From positions 1 to 64,000 of the forward strand of contig JAFRNY010000070.1 of the NCBI GenBank assembly GCA_017429945.1: a DNA stretch of 64,000 nt, written 5' to 3'. This document shows, one piece after another, positions 7,851 to 16,939 of the stretch (the stretch's first letter is position 1; each line of letters begins with the position of its first letter). The stretch comes from Bacteroidaceae bacterium. Its GTDB lineage: Bacteria > Bacteroidota > Bacteroidia > Bacteroidales > Bacteroidaceae. Made by a program: the position numbers and the translations under genes. The notes under the pieces were generated by a model. That model saw nothing but the letters and a program-made list of their open reading frames with translations. It had not been told where the DNA came from and ran no database searches.

Positions 7851-9794
7851 ATGAGCTATTTACAGTTTGACAAGACCTTGATGACAAACTTGGAGGAAGC
7901 TCTGAAGAAAGAAGTGCTGCGCTCGAACCGCTCAGGCGCTTACTCGTGCTCTACAATCCTCGATTGCAACACGCGCAAGTACCACGGACTGCTCGTAGTG
8001 CCCGTGCCAGAGCTCGACGACGAGAACCACGTACTGCTCTCGTCGCTCGACTGCACGGTCATACAGCATGGCGCCGAATTCAACCTCGGGCTCCACAAGT
8101 ATCAAGGCGACAACTTCAGCCCCCGCGGACATAAATACATCCGCGAGTACGACTGCCAGCAAGTGCCTACAACCATCTATCGCGTAGGCGGAGTAATCTT
8201 GAAGAAGGAACTCATGTTCCAGCATTTCGAGGACCGCGTGCTCATTCGCTACACACTGCTCGATGCACATTCCAAGACTACGCTCCGCCTACAGCCATGG
8301 CTCGCCTTCCGCAGCGTAAGAGAGTTCACACACGAGAATCCCCGCGCCAACCGCGACTACCAGGAAGTCAAGAACGGCATCAAGACATGCATGTACCCCG
8401 GCTACCCCGAGCTCTTCATGCAGCTCAACAAAAAGTCGGAATGGGTATTCCGCCCCGACTGGTACCGAGGCGTCGACTATCCCAAGGAAACCGAGCGCGG
8501 CTATGCCTCGAACGAGGACCTCTACGTGCCCGGCTACTTCGAGTTCGACATCAAGAAAGGCGAGAGCGTAGTCTTCGCCGCAGGCACAAAAGAATGCAAC
8601 CCCGCCAAGCTCAAGGAACTCGCTGACTATGAGGTGAACATTCGCACTCCGCGCGACAACTTCTACCACTGCCTCGTCAACAGCGCTCACCAGTTCCTGA
8701 ACTACCGAGATGGCGAGACATACGTACTCGCAGGCTATCCCTGGTTCAAATGCCGTGCGCGCGACCTCTTCGTGGCGCTGCCAGGCCTGACGCTGACAAA
8801 CAACGAAGTCGACCACTTCGAGCGCGTCATGAAGACAGCAGAGAAAGGCATACGCGAGTTCATCGACGGAAAGCCGCTGAGCGTGCGCATCTATGAGATG
8901 GACCACCCCGACGTGCTGCTATGGGCCATCTGGTGCATACAGCAGTACTGCAAGTTCGTGGGCATGGAGAAAGGCATCGAGAAGTACGGACAACTCCTGC
9001 GCGATATCATGAACTGGCTGCTGGCCGACAAGCACGGCAACCTCTACATCCACGACAACGGACTCGTCTACGCCAACGGCCGCGACAAAGCCATCACATG
9101 GATGAACTCCAGCCAGAACGGCCACCCCATAGTGCCCCGCTCGGGATATATCGTAGAGTTCAATGCACTATGGTACAACGCCCTGATGTTCAGCGCAAAC
9201 GTATGCCGCACCATGAACGACGCCTCCGAAGCCGAACCGCTCGAGCACATAGCCGAGAAGACCAAGAAGAGTTTCGTAGAGACCTTCCTCAACGACTATG
9301 GCTACCTGCTCGACTACGTCGACGGCACCATGATCGACTGGAGCGTACGCCCCAACATGATCTTCGCCTGCGCATTCGACTACTCGCCACTCGACTCCAA
9401 GCAGAAGAAAGGCGTGCTCGACATGTGCACCAAGGAACTGCTCACACCCAAGGGACTGCGCACACTCTCACCCAAGAGCGGAGGCTACAACCCCATGTAC
9501 GTAGGCCCGCAGGTGCAGCGCGACTACGCCTACCACATGGGCACCGCATGGCCCTGGCTCGCCGGCTTCTACCTCGAAGCCTGCCTCAAAGTGTTCGGAT
9601 ACTCACGCGTAAGCTTCGTCGAGCGCCAACTCGTGGGCTACGAAGAAGAGCTCTTCTACCACTGCATCGGCACACTGCCCGAAGTGTTCGACGGCAACCC
9701 GCCCTTCCACGGGCGCGGCGCCATGTCGTTCGCCGTCAACGTGGCAGAGATCATGCGCGTGGTGAAACTATTAGATAAATACATCTTAGACTAA
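7851..9794 (+). CDS. Glycogen debranching enzyme (amylo-alpha-1,6-glucosidase type)
   Basis: 647 residues, the typical length of the archaeal/Bacteroidetes-type debranching enzyme. The N-terminal beta-sandwich domain (1 to about 230; RSNRSGAYSCSTILDCNTRKYHGLL) is followed by an (alpha/alpha)6 barrel of the GDE_C type (about 270-640; GYPWFKCRARDLFVALPG, IHDNGLVYAN, WMNSSQNGHPIVPRSGYIVEFNALWYNAL, AYHMGTAWPWLAGFY). It removes alpha-1,6 branch points from glycogen in the cytoplasm. First gene of an operon with a GT4 glycogen synthase-like gene (21 bp downstream) and a GH57 enzyme, an order widely conserved in Bacteroides. Confidence 0.93.
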   Translation: MSYLQFDKTLMTNLEEALKKEVLRSNRSGAYSCSTILDCNTRKYHGLLVVPVPELDDENHVLLSSLDCTVIQHGAEFNLGLHKYQGDNFSPRGHKYIREYDCQQVPTTIYRVGGVILKKELMFQHFEDRVLIRYTLLDAHSKTTLRLQPWLAFRSVREFTHENPRANRDYQEVKNGIKTCMYPGYPELFMQLNKKSEWVFRPDWYRGVDYPKETERGYASNEDLYVPGYFEFDIKKGESVVFAAGTKECNPAKLKELADYEVNIRTPRDNFYHCLVNSAHQFLNYRDGETYVLAGYPWFKCRARDLFVALPGLTLTNNEVDHFERVMKTAEKGIREFIDGKPLSVRIYEMDHPDVLLWAIWCIQQYCKFVGMEKGIEKYGQLLRDIMNWLLADKHGNLYIHDNGLVYANGRDKAITWMNSSQNGHPIVPRSGYIVEFNALWYNALMFSANVCRTMNDASEAEPLEHIAEKTKKSFVETFLNDYGYLLDYVDGTMIDWSVRPNMIFACAFDYSPLDSKQKKGVLDMCTKELLTPKGLRTLSPKSGGYNPMYVGPQVQRDYAYHMGTAWPWLAGFYLEACLKVFGYSRVSFVERQLVGYEEELFYHCIGTLPEVFDGNPPFHGRGAMSFAVNVAEIMRVVKLLDKYILD

Positions 9795-9797
9795 ACA

Positions 9798-9806
9798 AAA
9801 GGAGGA
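9798..9806 (+). promoter_or_regulatory. Shine-Dalgarno-like site before the GT4 gene
   Basis: AAAGGAGGAAA ends 9-10 bases before the ATG at 9816. A full anti-16S match is unusual here; most starts in this window lack one. Confidence 0.6.
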
Positions 9807-9815
9807 AACAGCACT

Positions 9816-11093
9816 ATGAAAGTATTAATGTTCGGATGGGAGTATCCTCCTCACGTTTTCGGTGGACTCGCCACCGCTAACTATGGCATATCACAAGGAC
9901 TGAAAGCGCAGGGCGACATCGAGACCCTCCTCTGCCTGCCCCGACCCTTCGGCGACGAAGACCGTTCGGCGGCCAAAATCATTGGCATGAACTCAGTGCC
10001 CATAGCCTGGCGCGACGTCAACTACGACTACGTGCAGCAGCGCATAGGCAACATCATGTCGCCCGACGACTACTATCGCTACCGCGACCATATCTATGCC
10101 GACTTCAACTACATGCACGTCAACGACCTCGGTTGCATGGAGTTTGCCGGAGGCTATCCCAAGAACCTCACCGAGGAAATCAACAACTACTCTATCATCG
10201 CTGGCGTAGTAGCCCGGACAGAGCAGTTCGACATCATTCACGCCCACGACTGGCTCACATACCCCGCTGGCATCCACGCAAAGCAAGTCAGCGGGCGCCC
10301 GCTCGTCATACACGTACATGCCACCGACTTCGACCGCTCGCGCGGCAACGTAAACCCCACCGTCTACGGCATAGAGCGCAACGGTATGGACAACGCCGAC
10401 TGCATCATGTGCGTCAGCGAACTCACACGTCAGACCGTCATCAACCACTACGGCCAAGACCCCGCCAAGTGCTTCGCCATGCACAACGCCGTCTACCCCT
10501 TAGCGCCTGAGCTGCAGGAGATTGTAGACCAGCGTCTGCCCTACAAGGACCGCAAGGAGAAAGTCATCACCTTCCTCGGCCGCATCACCATGCAGAAAGG
10601 TCCCGAGTACTTCATCGAGGCCGCCAAGCGCGTGCTCGAGCGCACTCAGAACGTACGCTTCTGCTTCGCAGGCTCGGGCGACATGATGAACGCCATGATA
10701 GAGATGGCCGCAGCCTACGGCATAGCCGACCGCTGCCACTTCCCGGGATTCATGAAAGGCAAACAGGTCTTCGAAATCTTCCGCGACTCCGATGTCTACG
10801 TAATGCCCTCTGTCTCCGAGCCATTCGGCATCAGTCCGCTCGAAGCCATGCAGAGCGGAGTGCCCAGCATCATCTCCAAGCAGAGCGGCTGCGCCGAGAT
10901 CCTCGACAAGTGCATCAAGACCGACTACTGGGACATCGACGCCATGGCCGACGCCATGTACTCGCTCTGCACCAACGACTCGCTCCACGAATACCTCCAG
11001 ATCGAGGGCAAGAAGGAAGTCGACGGCATCACATGGGAGAAGGTTGGCGAGCGCATCAGAAAGCTATATGACCAATGCCTCTCAAGGTACTGA
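9816..11093 (+). CDS. GT4-family glycogen/starch synthase-like glycosyltransferase
   Basis: 425 residues with two Rossmann domains (GT-B). The N-terminal GWEYPPHVFGGLATANYG is the sugar-nucleotide loop typical of glycogen synthases; HAHDWLTYPAGIHAK lies in the acceptor site. The C-terminal half holds ITFLGRITMQKGPEYFIEAAKRVL and the donor-site VMPSVSEPFGISPLEAMQSGVPSIIS, with the E-x7-E pattern of retaining enzymes. Probable role: elongation of alpha-1,4-glucan in the cytoplasm. It is the middle gene of the debranching enzyme, synthase, GH57 cluster. A 165-bp spacer carrying a GC-rich inverted element separates it from the GH57 gene. Confidence 0.9.
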   Translation: MKVLMFGWEYPPHVFGGLATANYGISQGLKAQGDIETLLCLPRPFGDEDRSAAKIIGMNSVPIAWRDVNYDYVQQRIGNIMSPDDYYRYRDHIYADFNYMHVNDLGCMEFAGGYPKNLTEEINNYSIIAGVVARTEQFDIIHAHDWLTYPAGIHAKQVSGRPLVIHVHATDFDRSRGNVNPTVYGIERNGMDNADCIMCVSELTRQTVINHYGQDPAKCFAMHNAVYPLAPELQEIVDQRLPYKDRKEKVITFLGRITMQKGPEYFIEAAKRVLERTQNVRFCFAGSGDMMNAMIEMAAAYGIADRCHFPGFMKGKQVFEIFRDSDVYVMPSVSEPFGISPLEAMQSGVPSIISKQSGCAEILDKCIKTDYWDIDAMADAMYSLCTNDSLHEYLQIEGKKEVDGITWEKVGERIRKLYDQCLSRY

Positions 11094-11243
11094 CAGACCC
11101 AACCCCAACCCTTTGAAAGAGGGGGCAGTCACCTTTCAAGAATAAACATTATCTGTTATTAACTATTAAACAATGATCACAGAGACACCCTCGCAAATAC
11201 ATACCACTCTCCCCCTTTGAAGGGGAGCAGGGAGGGGGTCTGG
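11094..11243. repeat. GC-rich palindromic repeat pair between the GT4 and GH57 genes
   Basis: One copy starting CAGACCC (11094) and one ending GGGGGTCTGG (11243) are imperfect inverses of each other; both contain CCCTTTGAA cores, and the right one has stem CTCCCCC (11209-11215) with AGGGGAG (11221-11227). The same palindrome followed by GGGAGnGGGTCT appears inside sdaA (43440-43475) and dsbD (56715-56750). It may be a small non-autonomous mobile unit. Confidence 0.65.
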
Positions 11244-11258
11244 TGCTCCTGAATATTT

Positions 11259-12797
11259 ATGAAAACAATCTGCTTATACTTCGAGATTCACCAGAACGTG
11301 CATCTCAAACGCTATCGCTTCTTCGAGATAGGTAAAGACCACTACTATTTCGACGATTACGAGAACGAACGCGGCATCACAGAGACTGCCGAACGCTCGT
11401 ACATCCCCGCCATCAAGACGTTCCTTGAGATGGCCAAACTTTATGGCAAGGCATTCAAAGTGGCCTTCTCCATCTCCGGCTGTGCAATAGAGCTCCTCGA
11501 GCAATATGCTCCCGAGGTAATCGAACTGCTGCAAGAGCTCAACGAGACAGGATGCGTAGAATTCCTCGCCGAACCCTACAGCCATGGACTCAGCTCGCTG
11601 GCCAACGAAGACGTCTTCCGCGATGAAGTAGGCCGCCAGGCCAAGAAGATGAAGGAACTCTTCGGCAAGAAACCCACCGTGCTGCGCAACAGCTCGCTCA
11701 TCTACAGCGATGACATCGGCGCCTTAGTGGCCGACATGGGCTACAAAGGCATGATTGCCGAGGGCGCCAAGCACATCCTCGGATGGAAGAGCCCCCACTT
11801 CGTGTACAACTGCGCCCTGAACCCCAACCTCAAGCTGCTGCTGCGCGACTACAAGCTCTCCGACGACATCTCGCTCCGCTTCAACGACTCCTCATGGAAC
11901 GAGTATCCCCTCTTTGCCGACACATATATGGACTGGATTGCCCAGCTGCCCGAAGAGGAGAAGGTCATCAACATCTTCATGGAGCTCTGCGCACTCGGCA
12001 TCTACCAGCCGCTGTCGTCCAACATCCTCGAGTTCATCAAGGCCCTGCCTGCCGTAGCCAAAGACCGCGGCATCACCTTCGCCACACCGAGCGAGATTGT
12101 TGCCAAGTCCAAGAGCGTGGCTCCGCTCGAAGTGCCCTACCCTATGTCGTGGAACGACGAAGAGCGCGACACCAGCTGCTGGCTCGGCAACGTGATGCAG
12201 CGCGAGGCATTCAACAAGCTCTATAGCGTGGCAGAGCGCGTGCTCATCTGCAAGGACCGCCGTATCACCCAAGACTGGGACCGCATCCAGGCGTCAAACA
12301 ACTTCCGCTTCATGACGACGAAGAACATGGGCGTAGGCTTCTATCGCGGTATCTACGACAGCCCCTACGATGCCTTCACCAACTACATGAACATCCTCGG
12401 TGACTTCATCAACCGCGTCAACGCCCTCTATCCCCTCGACATCGAGAACGACGAGCTCAATGCACTGCTCACTACAATCCGTAACCAGGCTGACGAGATC
12501 ACGGTCAAAGATGCCGAGATTGCACGTCTGCAAGCACGTCTGGGCTTGGATGCCGACGACGAGAAGAAGGAAGAGAAGAAAGCTGAACCCGCTAAGAAGG
12601 CATCCGCCAAGAAGGCTGAGCCCGCCAAGAAAGCGCCTGCCAAGAAGGCTGAACCGGCAAAGAAAGCCGCAGCTACCGCCAAGGCCGCTGCCCCGAAGGC
12701 TGTAGCAGCAAAGAAGGAAGAGCCTAAGAAGGCCGAGCCCGCGAAGAAAGCTGCTCCCAAGGCTAAGGCTCCTGCCAAGAAAGCTGCAAAGAAATAG
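11259..12797 (+). CDS. GH57 alpha-amylase/alpha-glucan enzyme with Lys/Ala/Pro-rich tail
   Basis: 512 residues. Residues 1 to about 425 are a GH57 catalytic domain (CLYFEIHQNVHLKRYRFF with the family HQ motif; ECALGIYQ-like central motifs; EFLAEPYSHGLSSL; VLRNSSLIYSDDIG). GH57 enzymes hydrolyse or transfer alpha-1,4-glucan. From about 431 to the end there is a cationic low-complexity tail of repeated AKKAEPAKK words, resembling a histone H1 or bacterial HU tail. Relatives usually end near the catalytic and helical domain, so about 80 residues look added. Third gene of the glycogen operon, followed by a strong terminator. Confidence 0.88.
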   Translation: MKTICLYFEIHQNVHLKRYRFFEIGKDHYYFDDYENERGITETAERSYIPAIKTFLEMAKLYGKAFKVAFSISGCAIELLEQYAPEVIELLQELNETGCVEFLAEPYSHGLSSLANEDVFRDEVGRQAKKMKELFGKKPTVLRNSSLIYSDDIGALVADMGYKGMIAEGAKHILGWKSPHFVYNCALNPNLKLLLRDYKLSDDISLRFNDSSWNEYPLFADTYMDWIAQLPEEEKVINIFMELCALGIYQPLSSNILEFIKALPAVAKDRGITFATPSEIVAKSKSVAPLEVPYPMSWNDEERDTSCWLGNVMQREAFNKLYSVAERVLICKDRRITQDWDRIQASNNFRFMTTKNMGVGFYRGIYDSPYDAFTNYMNILGDFINRVNALYPLDIENDELNALLTTIRNQADEITVKDAEIARLQARLGLDADDEKKEEKKAEPAKKASAKKAEPAKKAPAKKAEPAKKAAATAKAAAPKAVAAKKEEPKKAEPAKKAAPKAKAPAKKAAKK

Positions 12798-12820
12798 AGC
12801 AGACTGTCGCTGACATAGAC

Positions 12821-12858
12821 AAAAGGGATATACCGCCGTGGTATATCCCTTTTCTTTT
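12821..12858 (+). terminator. Terminator of the glycogen operon
   Basis: A 14-bp perfect stem, AAAAGGGATATACC with GGTATATCCCTTTT, has a 5-base loop and is followed by CTTTT. Confidence 0.93.
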
Positions 12859-12869
12859 GAAATAAAGGG

Positions 12870-13085
12870 AAGAGGAGGGAAAGGATGTTAAAGGGTAGTT
12901 AAAGGGAAGTTAAAAGGAAGTTAAAGGGTAGTTAAAGGGACAATACCTTAGCTGAGAAAAACAATCAACTATAAACAGCCCCCTAAACTATCGTCCTTTT
13001 AACTCCCCTTTAACTTCCCTTTAACTCCCTTTTACTCCCCTTTCACTCCCCTTTCACTCCCCTTTAACTTCCCTTTTACTCCCCT
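12870..13085. repeat. Inverted-array repeat element, copy 2
   Basis: The left arm is an array of AAAGGGAAGTT / AAAGGGTAGTT words and the right arm an array of CCCTTTAACTTCC / CCCTTTAACTCC words. They flank a core that begins ACAATACCTTAGCTGAG and ends ACTATCGTCC. The core matches copy 1 at 2588-2644. The right arm runs into the stop codon of the thioredoxin-like gene. Confidence 0.8.
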
Positions 13086-13579
13086 TTCACTGCTGCCGGT
13101 GTCCAACACTGGAAGAAGCGGAGGACGCGCTCGTGGTTGTAGCCCTTCCCCTCCTCGAGGAAGCTGGAATCCTGAATATGAAGCACGCGCCCCTGCTCAT
13201 CGAGAACTATGAACACGGGGAAGCCGAAGCGCGCAGGCGAACCCAGCCGTTGCAGCAGTTCAGCATCACGCTTTGCCTTGACGGCATCTGCCGACGCGCT
13301 ACGGGGATTATAGTTAACGTGGATATAGACGAAATTGTCGGCAACGGTCTTGCTGATAATGCTGTCCTTTGCAACGAAATCCGCAAAGCGCAGGCACCAC
13401 GGACACCAGTTGCCGCCTAGCTGACAAACAACAAAGCGACCAGATGACTTTGCATCCTTTAATGCATTGTCAATCTGAATCATAGTGTCAATAGTTTCAT
13501 CATAAACTCGAGGCAGACCCGTCTGCCCGTGAACGGCAATCGAAAGGAGCATGAAAGCTCCGAATAGCAGTTGTCTCAT
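13076..13579 (-). CDS. Periplasmic thioredoxin-like protein
   Basis: 167 residues. Signal peptide MRQLLFGAFMLLSIAVHGQ, then a thioredoxin fold of the DUF255/Thioredoxin_7 group with active site NWCPWCLRF (CxxC) and cis-proline segment RFGFPVFIVLDEQG. A role in disulfide or thiol redox chemistry in the periplasm is likely; the substrate is unknown. The last codons and stop lie inside the CTTTAACTCCC repeat array, so the C-terminal VKGE may have been changed by repeat insertion. It stands alone between the glycogen operon and the LptD-like gene. Confidence 0.82.
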   Translation of the reverse strand: MRQLLFGAFMLLSIAVHGQTGLPRVYDETIDTMIQIDNALKDAKSSGRFVVCQLGGNWCPWCLRFADFVAKDSIISKTVADNFVYIHVNYNPRSASADAVKAKRDAELLQRLGSPARFGFPVFIVLDEQGRVLHIQDSSFLEEGKGYNHERVLRFFQCWTPAAVKGE

Positions 13580-13755
13580 AAGGGTGAACTTGAATTATGC
13601 GAGGATTTTTAACGTTGATTTCCGTGGGCAAAAGTAGTCAAAATAATTAATGTGCAAGCACTCTATTCTGATTTTTATACTTTTTCTTGCATTTATTATG
13701 ACGGTCTGTTGAGGTTAAAAAACTGAAAATGCTTGCTTATACGCCGCATATAGTG

Positions 13756-13763
13756 TACTTTTG
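13756..13763 (+). promoter_or_regulatory. Promoter (-7 box) of the LptD-like gene
   Basis: TACTTTTG with a TTGC element about 20 bp upstream; a start point near 13770 gives a leader of about 35 nt. Confidence 0.55.
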
Positions 13764-13804
13764 CACCGTTTTTAGGCCGTCACAATACAGCCTATCCGCT
13801 TTAA

Positions 13805-16800
13805 GTGATTAATAGACTAAGATATATCCCCATATTAGGAGTGCTGCTGGCCCTGCTTGCGGCGTCGTGTTCTACGGCCCTTCGCCGGTCCGATCGCCCG
13901 TCAGCTGCCTCAGGCTCTGCCGTCAAGCTTGACGTTGCCAAGCCTGCTCAGGCTGAAACTGTCAAGCGTGTGAATCAAGCGGCAGTGGAGGTTTTCGATT
14001 CTCTTGCCGACAAGTTGCCCGAAGCTGTCACTTCTGCCACCGACAGCGCCCTGTCAGTCCCCGACACGACCGTCGTCTATTCCGGTTTTTCGAATATGCG
14101 TCGGCGCCCTGTCGTAAAGGATTCCACGGCTGTTGCCGACAGCCTTGGTCTCCATGCCAAGTCCGATTCTCTCGCCGCAAACGACTCTCTGGCCTCTGCG
14201 GCCCTGCTCGCCGACTCCCTTGCTACCGACACCGCCCGCTTTATGATCGTCCATGGCGACACAGTTTATCTTGGCCGAGGCGGCTTCACAGGCACTGTAA
14301 CTCAAGAGATTGACTCCACTAAGCAGAGCAAGAATGCGCTCGAAGCCGTCGTAGAGTTCTCAGCCAAAGACTCTGTGACTTTCGACTACGCCAACGACCG
14401 CGTAAATTTCTACGGCGATGCGAAAGTCAACTACACCAATCTCGAGCTGTCGGCAAACCTCATTACCATGGCCGTCGACAGCAGTGTCGTACATGCCCAC
14501 GGCACGCGCGACTCGCTCGGCAATATGGTCACGCCGCCCGTGTTCAAGCAAGGTGAGGACCAGTACGAGCCCGACGCCATAGCCTACAACTTCAAGACCC
14601 GTAAGGCTTTCATCAACAATGTCTACACCCAACAGGGCGACGGCTATATGATAAGCCAGGAGAGCAAGCGCGACTCAGTAGGCACAATGTATGTGGCGCA
14701 TGCCAAGTACACTACCTGCGACGCCAAGCACCCACACTTTTATCTCGCACTCACGCGTGCAAAAGTGCGACCGGGCAAGGACGTCGTGTTTGGGCCTGCC
14801 TATCTCGTGCTCGAGGACGTGCCGCTGCCGCTGGCCATACCCTACGGCTTCTTCCCATTCTCCAGCACATATTCCAGCGGTATCATTATGCCCTCCTACG
14901 GCGACGAGACCACGCGAGGCTTCTATCTGCGCGACGGCGGCTACTATTTTGCCATCAACGACCGCGTCGACCTGAAGCTCCTGGGCGAGATTTACACCAA
15001 AGGTTCCTGGGGCATCTCGGGACAAAGCACCTACAAGAAGCGCTACCGCTTCAGCGGAGCCGTCAACTTCTCGTACCAACGCACCGTAGAGGGCGAGAAG
15101 AACATGCCTGACTACTCCGCTTCGAAGAGCTTTAAGATTCAATGGAGCCATCGACAGGACTCCAAGGCCAATCCTTCACAGTCGTTCTCGGCAAGCGTCA
15201 ATTTCGCCACGTCGAGCTACGAGAAGAACAACCTCTCGTCGATGTACAATCCGCAGAGCCTTAGCCAGAGCACGCGCACCTCATCCGTCAGCTACTCGCG
15301 CTCGTTTGCCGACATAGGCCTCACACTCTCGGCAACAATGAACCTCTCGCAGAACGTCCGCGACTCCAGTATCTCGATGACGCTGCCGTCGCTCAACATC
15401 TCGCTCGCACGCTTCAACCCCTTCAAACGCAAGAAGATGGCCGGTGCTGAGCGCTGGTACGAGAAGATTGCGATGAGCTACACCGGAACCATTTCAAACA
15501 GTATTGCCACGAAGGAAGATAAGCTGCTACACTCGAGCTTCATCAAGGACTGGCGCAACGGTATGCGCCACCAGATCCCGGTCAACGCCACCTTCTCGCT
15601 GCTCAACTACATCAACGTCACGCCATCGTTCAACTTCAACGACCGCATGTACACCTACAAGGTCAACCGTTCGTGGGACGAAGATAAGCAGCGCGAAGTG
15701 CCCGACACCGTCTATGGCTTCAACAACGTCTTCGATTTCAACATGAGCATCTCGGCTTCCACGAAGCTTTATGGTACTTACACCCCGCTCATAGGCAAGA
15801 AGATAGTTGCCATCCGCCACGTGTTAACGCCTACCGTCAGCTTCTCCTATGCGCCCGACTTCGGAGCCCCGCATTGGGGATATTACGGCACATACGTCAA
15901 GACCGACAAGGACGGCAACGTCTCCACCGTGACTTACAACCGCTACCAAGGCTCGCTCTACGGCGCCCCGAGCAGCGGCAAGACGGGCAACATCAACTTC
16001 GACATAGGCAACAATATCGAAATGAAGCTGCGCGAAGAGGGCGACTCCACCCGCAAAGTCAGCATCATCGACGAACTCGGAGCATCAATGTCGTACAATA
16101 TGGCTGCCAAGACGCGCCCCTGGAGCGACCTCAACACACGCCTGCGCCTGAAGCTCACGAAGAGCTACACCTTCTCGCTCAACGCTCAGTTTGCCACCTA
16201 TGCCTACGAGAAAGATGAGAACGGGCGCGTGTACGTAGGCAACCGCACCGAGTATTCCTACGGCCGCTTCGGACGTTTCCAAGGTATGTCGCAGAACATC
16301 TCCTACAGCCTTAACAATCAGAAGCTCAAGGATCTCTTCAACAAACTGACGGGGCGCTCGAGCGACAAAAATAAGAACAACGAAGAGACCGACGAGGACT
16401 ACGACGAGGACGAGGAGCGCGACATCAACGAGTCGAACATGGACCCCGAACTCACACGTGCTCAAAAGGGTACGCGCGGCAACAACCAGACGGGCGAGGT
16501 CGACGAAGACGGTTACTTAGCCTTCAAGTTGCCCTGGACAATATCCTTCAGCTACGGCATCTCCATGCGTGAGAACACTTCCGGCAAGTTCAACGACAAA
16601 CGCATGCGCTACCCCTACTCGCTGACCCACACGCTCAACTTCTCCGGCAACCTGCAGATAGCCACCGGTTGGAACATCTCATGGTCGTCGGGCTACGATT
16701 TCAACTACCACAAGCTGTCGATGACCACGGCCTCGCTCTCGCGCGACCTCCATTGTTTCTCAATGACGGCAAGCATGGTCATAGCTCCCTACCGCACCTA

Positions 16801-16894
16801 CAACTTCACCTTCCAGGCCAACGCCTCGACCCTCGCCGACGCCCTCCGCTGGAAGAAGCAAAGCGGCGTCACAAACACCATACGCTGGTACTAA
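13805..16894 (+). CDS. LptD-like outer-membrane LPS assembly protein
   Basis: 1029 residues beginning at GTG (13805). The hydrophobic N-terminus ends in LAASCS, a lipobox-like sequence. A Ser/Ala/Asp-rich linker is followed by an OstA-type beta-jellyroll (about 180-260: FSAKDSVTFDYANDRVNFYG, LELSANLITMAVDSS) and then a large beta-barrel with aromatic strands to the C-terminus (final strand ends TIRWY). LptD inserts lipopolysaccharide into the outer leaflet together with LptE. The barrel holds a very acidic loop near residues 855-870 (EETDEDYDEDEERD). Bacteroidetes orthologues are long and diverged from E. coli LptD, as here. Confidence 0.85.
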   Translation: MINRLRYIPILGVLLALLAASCSTALRRSDRPSAASGSAVKLDVAKPAQAETVKRVNQAAVEVFDSLADKLPEAVTSATDSALSVPDTTVVYSGFSNMRRRPVVKDSTAVADSLGLHAKSDSLAANDSLASAALLADSLATDTARFMIVHGDTVYLGRGGFTGTVTQEIDSTKQSKNALEAVVEFSAKDSVTFDYANDRVNFYGDAKVNYTNLELSANLITMAVDSSVVHAHGTRDSLGNMVTPPVFKQGEDQYEPDAIAYNFKTRKAFINNVYTQQGDGYMISQESKRDSVGTMYVAHAKYTTCDAKHPHFYLALTRAKVRPGKDVVFGPAYLVLEDVPLPLAIPYGFFPFSSTYSSGIIMPSYGDETTRGFYLRDGGYYFAINDRVDLKLLGEIYTKGSWGISGQSTYKKRYRFSGAVNFSYQRTVEGEKNMPDYSASKSFKIQWSHRQDSKANPSQSFSASVNFATSSYEKNNLSSMYNPQSLSQSTRTSSVSYSRSFADIGLTLSATMNLSQNVRDSSISMTLPSLNISLARFNPFKRKKMAGAERWYEKIAMSYTGTISNSIATKEDKLLHSSFIKDWRNGMRHQIPVNATFSLLNYINVTPSFNFNDRMYTYKVNRSWDEDKQREVPDTVYGFNNVFDFNMSISASTKLYGTYTPLIGKKIVAIRHVLTPTVSFSYAPDFGAPHWGYYGTYVKTDKDGNVSTVTYNRYQGSLYGAPSSGKTGNINFDIGNNIEMKLREEGDSTRKVSIIDELGASMSYNMAAKTRPWSDLNTRLRLKLTKSYTFSLNAQFATYAYEKDENGRVYVGNRTEYSYGRFGRFQGMSQNISYSLNNQKLKDLFNKLTGRSSDKNKNNEETDEDYDEDEERDINESNMDPELTRAQKGTRGNNQTGEVDEDGYLAFKLPWTISFSYGISMRENTSGKFNDKRMRYPYSLTHTLNFSGNLQIATGWNISWSSGYDFNYHKLSMTTASLSRDLHCFSMTASMVIAPYRTYNFTFQANASTLADALRWKKQSGVTNTIRWY

Positions 16895-16939
16895 ACTGAA
16901 TAAGCAATTTCTATACACATATTCTTTAATAGGGCTAAC

